From Planococcus sp. (in: firmicutes) (GTDB taxonomy: Bacteria > Bacillota > Bacilli > Bacillales_A > Planococcaceae): 9,384 nucleotides of DNA. The DNA is taken from the NCBI GenBank assembly GCA_030147225.1, contig JASLAI010000386.1:1-9384 (forward strand). The letters run 5' to 3'. The position numbers and the translations under genes were made by a program. This document shows, one piece after another, positions 6,045 through 9,384 of this stretch (position 1 is its first letter; each line of letters begins with the position of its first letter). Under the pieces are notes generated by a model that did no database searches, was not told where the DNA came from, and worked only from the letters and a program-made list of their open reading frames with translations.

Positions 6045-6686
6045 TTAAATAGGTTTTGAAGGTTTCTTCCGTAAGACAGATGAAACTTTGTTTTCAGTGC
6101 CGTTTTTTATTCGAATAATGTTTTCGCTATGTTTCCAGACAGCCATTGCAAACAATGCAGTGGCTGTCAGCAATGGCCAGGGACCTACAGCGGGTCCAAA
6201 AGCGATGATAAAATAAACGGCATATAAGACAAGTACACCAATGACCAAGTAATTTGTAGCCAGGGAAACACCGATCAGCAAAAGCAATCCGACTAGTCCG
6301 AGTTTCCAGTCAAGTGCCAGCATGACCCCAATAACGGAAGCAGTGCCTTTGCCACCATTAAAATTCATATAGAACGGGAAATTATGGCCAAATACCACAC
6401 CGGCACCTGCTACAAAGAGAAGGGCCCAGGTCATTTCAGGCGGAAATGCAGCGGATGCCAATAGATATCGCAGAACCGCAACAGTGGCAAAACCTTTAAA
6501 GATATCAATAAAAGCCACGAGTAAACCGTATTTCCAGCCCAGCACAATAGCTGCATTGGAAGCACCTGAATTTTTCACGCCTTCTTTTTTAACATTAACT
6601 CCTGATAGAGCCTGTGCTGCAAGAGACCCATGAAAACAACCGATGCCATAGCCAATTATAAATAATAGCAAAACCCAAATAAACAT
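6045..6686 (-). CDS. plsY: PlsY-type acyl-phosphate:glycerol-3-phosphate acyltransferase (paralogue-like)
   Basis: Integral membrane enzyme of the PlsY family, which moves an acyl group from acyl-phosphate to glycerol-3-phosphate, the first step of phospholipid synthesis. It has 213 residues and about six to seven hydrophobic segments. Three family motifs are seen: motif 1 as GVKNSGASNA at 36-45 (usual form GSGNPGATN), followed by DIFKG at 61-65; motif 2 GHNFPFYMNFNGGKGTAS at 100-117; motif 3 HSENIIRIKNGTENK at 186-200. The changes in motif 1 suggest a secondary PlsY paralogue rather than the main housekeeping enzyme. The symbol names the family; orthology to the essential B. subtilis PlsY (YneS) is not claimed. 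GAGGAGG lies 8 bases before the ATG. It has no functional link to its methionine neighbours and is divergent from metYX. Confidence 0.85.
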   Translation of the reverse strand: MFIWVLLLFIIGYGIGCFHGSLAAQALSGVNVKKEGVKNSGASNAAIVLGWKYGLLVAFIDIFKGFATVAVLRYLLASAAFPPEMTWALLFVAGAGVVFGHNFPFYMNFNGGKGTASVIGVMLALDWKLGLVGLLLLIGVSLATNYLVIGVLVLYAVYFIIAFGPAVGPWPLLTATALFAMAVWKHSENIIRIKNGTENKVSSVLRKKPSKPI

Positions 6687-6751
6687 GCTTGATTCCTCCT
6701 CTATAATAAGAGATAACGTTTGAAGAAAGACAAGGTTTCAAAATTTTTTGA

Positions 6752-6780
6752 ATTATACACTTGACAAAGGGGAACAAAGT
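6752..6780 (-). promoter_or_regulatory. Candidate plsY promoter overlapping the metY promoter
   Basis: On the minus strand a perfect TATAAT lies at 6757-6752, about 65 bases before the plsY start. The hexamer 17 bases upstream is ACTTTG (6780-6775), a poor -35. Other pairs closer to the gene, such as TTGTCT with TATTAT, have 19-base spacing and are no better. The -10 is convincing but the full promoter is not. Confidence 0.35.
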
Positions 6781-6789
6781 TTTTATACT
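6761..6789 (+). promoter_or_regulatory. SigA promoter of the metYX operon
   Basis: TTGACA (6761-6766, perfect) is followed by 17 bases and TATACT (6784-6789, 5/6). Transcription should start near 6796, about 25 bases before P1 of the SAM aptamer. The near-consensus sequence suggests strong constitutive initiation, with control left to the riboswitch. Confidence 0.9.
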
Positions 6790-6819
6790 TCTCAACAAGA
6801 TGAAAAACCAAATTAAATA

Positions 6820-6935
6820 CTCTTATCAAGAGTGGCGGAGGGATAGGCCCTGTGATGCCCGGCAACCAACAGACAATATGTCTGGAAAGGTGCTAATTCC
6901 TACAGAATCGATTTATTGGTTCTGACAGATGAGAG
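6820..6935 (+). promoter_or_regulatory. SAM-I (S-box) riboswitch aptamer controlling metYX
   Basis: A canonical S-box. P1 pairs CTCTTATC (6820-6827) with GATGAGAG (6928-6935). AAGAG follows P1, then P2 with GGAGGGATAGGCCCTGTGATG and the kink-turn GA pairs. The J2/3 core GGCAACC and its partner AAGGTGC are unchanged. P3 carries an ACAGAC/GTCTG extension, J3/4 is TAATTCC and P4 is CAGAA/TTCTG. SAM binding stabilises P1 and frees the terminator at 6957. Without SAM, GAGAGG from the P1 3' strand can pair with CCTCTT of the terminator 5' arm as antiterminator. Compared with the metN copy, this one keeps every pocket base I could check. Confidence 0.97.
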
Positions 6936-6956
6936 GAGGAAATTCCGTAATTTACG

Positions 6957-6984
6957 GCCCTCTTCTTAGCGAAGAGGGCTTTTT
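6957..6984 (+). terminator. SAM riboswitch terminator upstream of metY
   Basis: GCCCTCTTC (6957-6965) pairs perfectly with GAAGAGGGC (6971-6979) around the loop TTAGC and is followed by TTTTT (6980-6984). A small hairpin CCGTA/TACGG (6945-6949 with 6953-6957) lies just before it and may bring the P1 3' strand close to the terminator arm. It is 50 bases before the metY start. Confidence 0.95.
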
Positions 6985-7034
6985 GTTGTCCTCTTTGTCG
7001 TTAAAAATCTCTAAAAAAACAGGAGGATTGGAAA

Positions 7035-8327
7035 ATGACAAACTTAAAACCAGAAACTTTATTGCTACATGGTGGACAGCAAGCGGATCCAACAACTGGA
7101 TCACGAGGGGTGCCGGTTTATCGGACCACTTCTTATGTTTTCAAGGACGCCCAGCATGCACAGGATCTTTTCGCTTTAAAAGAGACGGGCAACATCTATT
7201 CGCGCATTATGAATCCAACAGTTGATGTCTTTGAACAAAGGGTGGCGCTGCTGGAAGGTGGTACGGCCGCCGTCGCATTATCTTCGGGAATGGCAGCCAT
7301 TGCATTTTCCGTTATGAATATTGCGGAAGCTGGAGATGAAATTGTAGCGGACAGCAATCTGTATGGCGGCACGTATAATTTATTTGCGAATACGTTGCCG
7401 CGGTATGGAATCACGACCAAATTTGTCGATGCGACGGATCCAGAAAATTTCAAGTCGGCCATTACAGATAAAACGAAAGTTATCTTCGGTGAAATTATCG
7501 GCAATCCGAGCCTGAATGTCTTCGATGTAGAAAAAGTAGCGGAAATTGCTCACGAAAATGGGATACCGTTGCTAATTGATAACACATTCGCCTCTCCGTA
7601 CGGCAGTAACCCGATTGAATTCGGAGCAGATGTTGTTATTCATTCCGCAACTAAATGGATTGGAGGACATGGTACAACTATTGGGGGAGTGGCAGTAGAT
7701 GCTGGAAAGTTCAATTGGGACAATCCACGTTTTCCGAATTACACACAACCTGACGAATCGTATCATGGACTTCGTTATGGAATCGATGTGCCGAATGCGG
7801 CATTTGCCACTAAACTTCGTGTTCAGCTGCTGCGTGACTTCGGTCCTGCGCTAAGTCCGGACAGTGCGCATGCTTTGCTTCAAGGACTTGAAACTTTGCA
7901 TCTGCGAATTCCGAAACACAGCAGCAATGCTAAAGTCGTGGCGGATTATTTGCAGCAGCATCCTCAAATCGAATGGGTGAATTTCATTGGATTCAAAGAT
8001 CATCCTTCCCACCAGTTAGCTCAAAAATACTTGAAGAATGACGGTTATGGCTCGATCATCAATTTCGGCATCCAAGGCGGCCGGGAAGCGGGACGTAAAG
8101 TAATCGACAGCGTCAATCTTTGGTCGCATGTCGCCAATGTGGGAGATGCCAAATCGCTGATCATTCATCCGGCTTCCACTACACATCAGCAATTAAATGA
8201 AGAAGAGCTGAAACTGTCGGGAGTAACGGAAGAGTTGATTCGTTTATCTGTAGGGTTGGAAAACGCAGAAGATCTGATTGCCGATTTGGAGCAGGCGATA
8301 CAGGCAGCAGTATTGGAGAAGGCATAA
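7035..8327 (+). CDS. metY: O-acetylhomoserine sulfhydrylase / aminocarboxypropyltransferase
   Basis: PLP enzyme of the Cys/Met metabolism family that makes homocysteine from O-acylhomoserine and sulfide (or methionine from methanethiol) in the cytoplasm. It has 430 residues, the length typical of MetY rather than of the shorter (about 380-400) cystathionine gamma-synthases. Visible PLP-site features are YSRIMNPT at 55-62 from the neighbouring subunit, SSGMAA at 83-88, Asp182 in [11 protein letters not shown] binding the pyridine nitrogen, and Lys207 in [12 protein letters not shown] as the Schiff-base lysine. The MetY hallmark GNPSLNV is at 156-162. AGGAGG lies 8 bases before the ATG. It is first in the riboswitch operon, with metX 12 bp downstream, so substrate maker and user are coexpressed. 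Confidence 0.96.
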   Translation: MTNLKPETLLLHGGQQADPTTGSRGVPVYRTTSYVFKDAQHAQDLFALKETGNIYSRIMNPTVDVFEQRVALLEGGTAAVALSSGMAAIAFSVMNIAEAGDEIVADSNLYGGTYNLFANTLPRYGITTKFVDATDPENFKSAITDKTKVIFGEIIGNPSLNVFDVEKVAEIAHENGIPLLIDNTFASPYGSNPIEFGADVVIHSATKWIGGHGTTIGGVAVDAGKFNWDNPRFPNYTQPDESYHGLRYGIDVPNAAFATKLRVQLLRDFGPALSPDSAHALLQGLETLHLRIPKHSSNAKVVADYLQQHPQIEWVNFIGFKDHPSHQLAQKYLKNDGYGSIINFGIQGGREAGRKVIDSVNLWSHVANVGDAKSLIIHPASTTHQQLNEEELKLSGVTEELIRLSVGLENAEDLIADLEQAIQAAVLEKA

Positions 8328-8339
8328 GGAGGGATTTTC

Positions 8340-9353
8340 ATGAAGACAGTATCCATTGGCTCATTAACCCTGGATTCTACTAAAATCATTGACGATGTAG
8401 AACTTGCATATGAACGTCATGGAGATGAAAACGCTCCGGCTATCCTGGTTTGCCATGCATTAACAGGAGATCAACATGCGGTGGGAACTGAAGAGAATCC
8501 AGGATGGTGGGCAGGATTAATCGGACCGGGAAAGCCGGTGGATACAGATATTTTTCAAGTGATCATCTTTAACGTGTTAGGAGGGAGCCATGGATCGACC
8601 GGTCCCTTATCGATCAACCGGAAAACAAGCTTGCAATACCGCGCGGATTTCCCAACACTGACGATAGGTGATATGGTTCGCGCTGAATACGCTGCGTTGA
8701 AAAAAATAGGGATTCATCACTTGGCAGGAGTAATAGGCGGTTCACTGGGAGGGATGAAGACATTAGAATGGGGAAGATTATATCCCGAATTTCTTGATGC
8801 AATTTTTCCATTGGCTGTTACCCCATACTACAGTGATTATGGTCTGGCATTTAACCATATCGGCATCCAGGCAATCGAAACTGACCGCGATTTCAATAAT
8901 GGAAACTATGATAGTTCAGCTTCCCTCAAAGGATTTCAACTAGCGAGAATGGCTGGTATGGTCACATATCGCAGTGGCAATATGTTCAATCAGCGTTTTG
9001 GACGCACCAAAGACGGTGCCGAATTTAATGTGCAATCCTATTTGAATTATCAGGGAAAAAAGTTGGCAGCTCGTTTTGATGCCAATAGTTATGTCTTGCT
9101 GTTGAAAGCCATGAATACACATGATATCCAAGATGCTGTTCTGGATGTTCCAGTGTATTCCTTATCCTTTACCCATGATTTGCTTTATCCTAGTGAATTG
9201 ATGATTCCTTGGCTTGAAAAGCAAAAAGATGCCACATGGCAAGTCATCGAAACGGATTTTGGCCATGACGGTTTTCTTGTAGAATTTGAAAAATGGGGTG
9301 GATTTATCGAAGAAAATCTAAAAACTCTGCTAGTGCCTGAACTTACACGTTAA
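8340..9353 (+). CDS. metX: Homoserine O-acetyltransferase (MetX, alpha/beta hydrolase fold)
   Basis: Acylates homoserine to provide the substrate of MetY. The 337-residue protein shows the MetX alpha/beta-hydrolase plan: CHALTGDQH at 38-46, PGWWAGLIGPGKPVDTD at 54-70, NVLGGSHGSTGPLS at 78-91, the nucleophile elbow GGSLGGM with Ser135, Asp280 in FTHDLLYP and His309 in FGHDGFLVE. Substrate-binding candidates Arg203 (LARMAG) and Asp310 are kept. Where many family members read RQAI, this protein has IQAI (Ile176); whether that matters is unknown. Some MetX proteins use succinyl-CoA, and the acyl donor cannot be proven by eye; the MetY partner favours acetyl. The ATG follows GGAGG by 5 bases and metY by 12 bp. 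The last 31 bases of the window hold no recognisable complete feature. Confidence 0.95.
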   Translation: MKTVSIGSLTLDSTKIIDDVELAYERHGDENAPAILVCHALTGDQHAVGTEENPGWWAGLIGPGKPVDTDIFQVIIFNVLGGSHGSTGPLSINRKTSLQYRADFPTLTIGDMVRAEYAALKKIGIHHLAGVIGGSLGGMKTLEWGRLYPEFLDAIFPLAVTPYYSDYGLAFNHIGIQAIETDRDFNNGNYDSSASLKGFQLARMAGMVTYRSGNMFNQRFGRTKDGAEFNVQSYLNYQGKKLAARFDANSYVLLLKAMNTHDIQDAVLDVPVYSLSFTHDLLYPSELMIPWLEKQKDATWQVIETDFGHDGFLVEFEKWGGFIEENLKTLLVPELTR

Positions 9354-9384
9354 TATAATTCCATCAAAAAAGCATCCGAGCCAG

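Noticed and set aside
9354..9384. A-run followed by GCATCCGAGCC as the first arm of a terminator for metX
   Set aside because: It looks like the left arm of a terminator, but the matching right arm and T-run would lie outside the window, so it cannot be supported.

Overview
This window looks like chromosomal DNA of a low-to-mid GC Gram-positive bacterium of the Bacillales, most likely Planococcaceae-like (Planococcus, Planomicrobium or Sporosarcina type). The genus is inferred from the style of the proteins and was not searched. The support is strong AGGAGG ribosome binding sites 6 to 10 bases before nearly every start, SigA-type promoters, intrinsic terminators with long T-runs, S-box (SAM-I) riboswitches, a PlsY-type acyltransferase, and the tail of an RsbR-type STAS protein at the left edge.

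Layout from left to right. (1) 1-161, plus strand: the C-terminal end of an RsbR-like STAS protein, cut by the window edge and closed by a bidirectional terminator. (2) 210-1427, minus strand: pepT, a tripeptidase, with a leader of about 170 nt behind a candidate extended -10 promoter. (3) 1675-5980, minus strand: a SAM-riboswitch-controlled operon in the order metN (ATPase), metI (permease), metQ (lipoprotein), M20-family amidohydrolase. It ends in a terminator whose stem begins on the last stop codon. A GC-rich, hairpin-dense element of about 125 bp separates metI from metQ. (4) 6045-6686, minus strand: a PlsY-type glycerol-3-phosphate acyltransferase paralogue. (5) 6761-9353, plus strand: a second SAM-riboswitch operon, metY then metX.

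The centre of the window is a methionine regulon in miniature. One SAM riboswitch governs uptake (MetNIQ plus a hydrolase that may release methionine from an imported derivative). The second governs synthesis: MetX acylates homoserine and MetY sulfhydrylates the product to homocysteine. High SAM should stop both transcripts early, and low SAM should open both. pepT adds peptide-derived amino acids but is a separate transcription unit. plsY is a lipid gene lying between the two operons.

I found no mobile element with a transposase, no CRISPR, no tRNA or rRNA and no defence system, and nothing I would call a new biological system. The points most worth a second look are a change at a ligand-pocket base in the metN riboswitch, the pairing of a variant MetQ with an M20 hydrolase, and the structured element inside the met transport operon.
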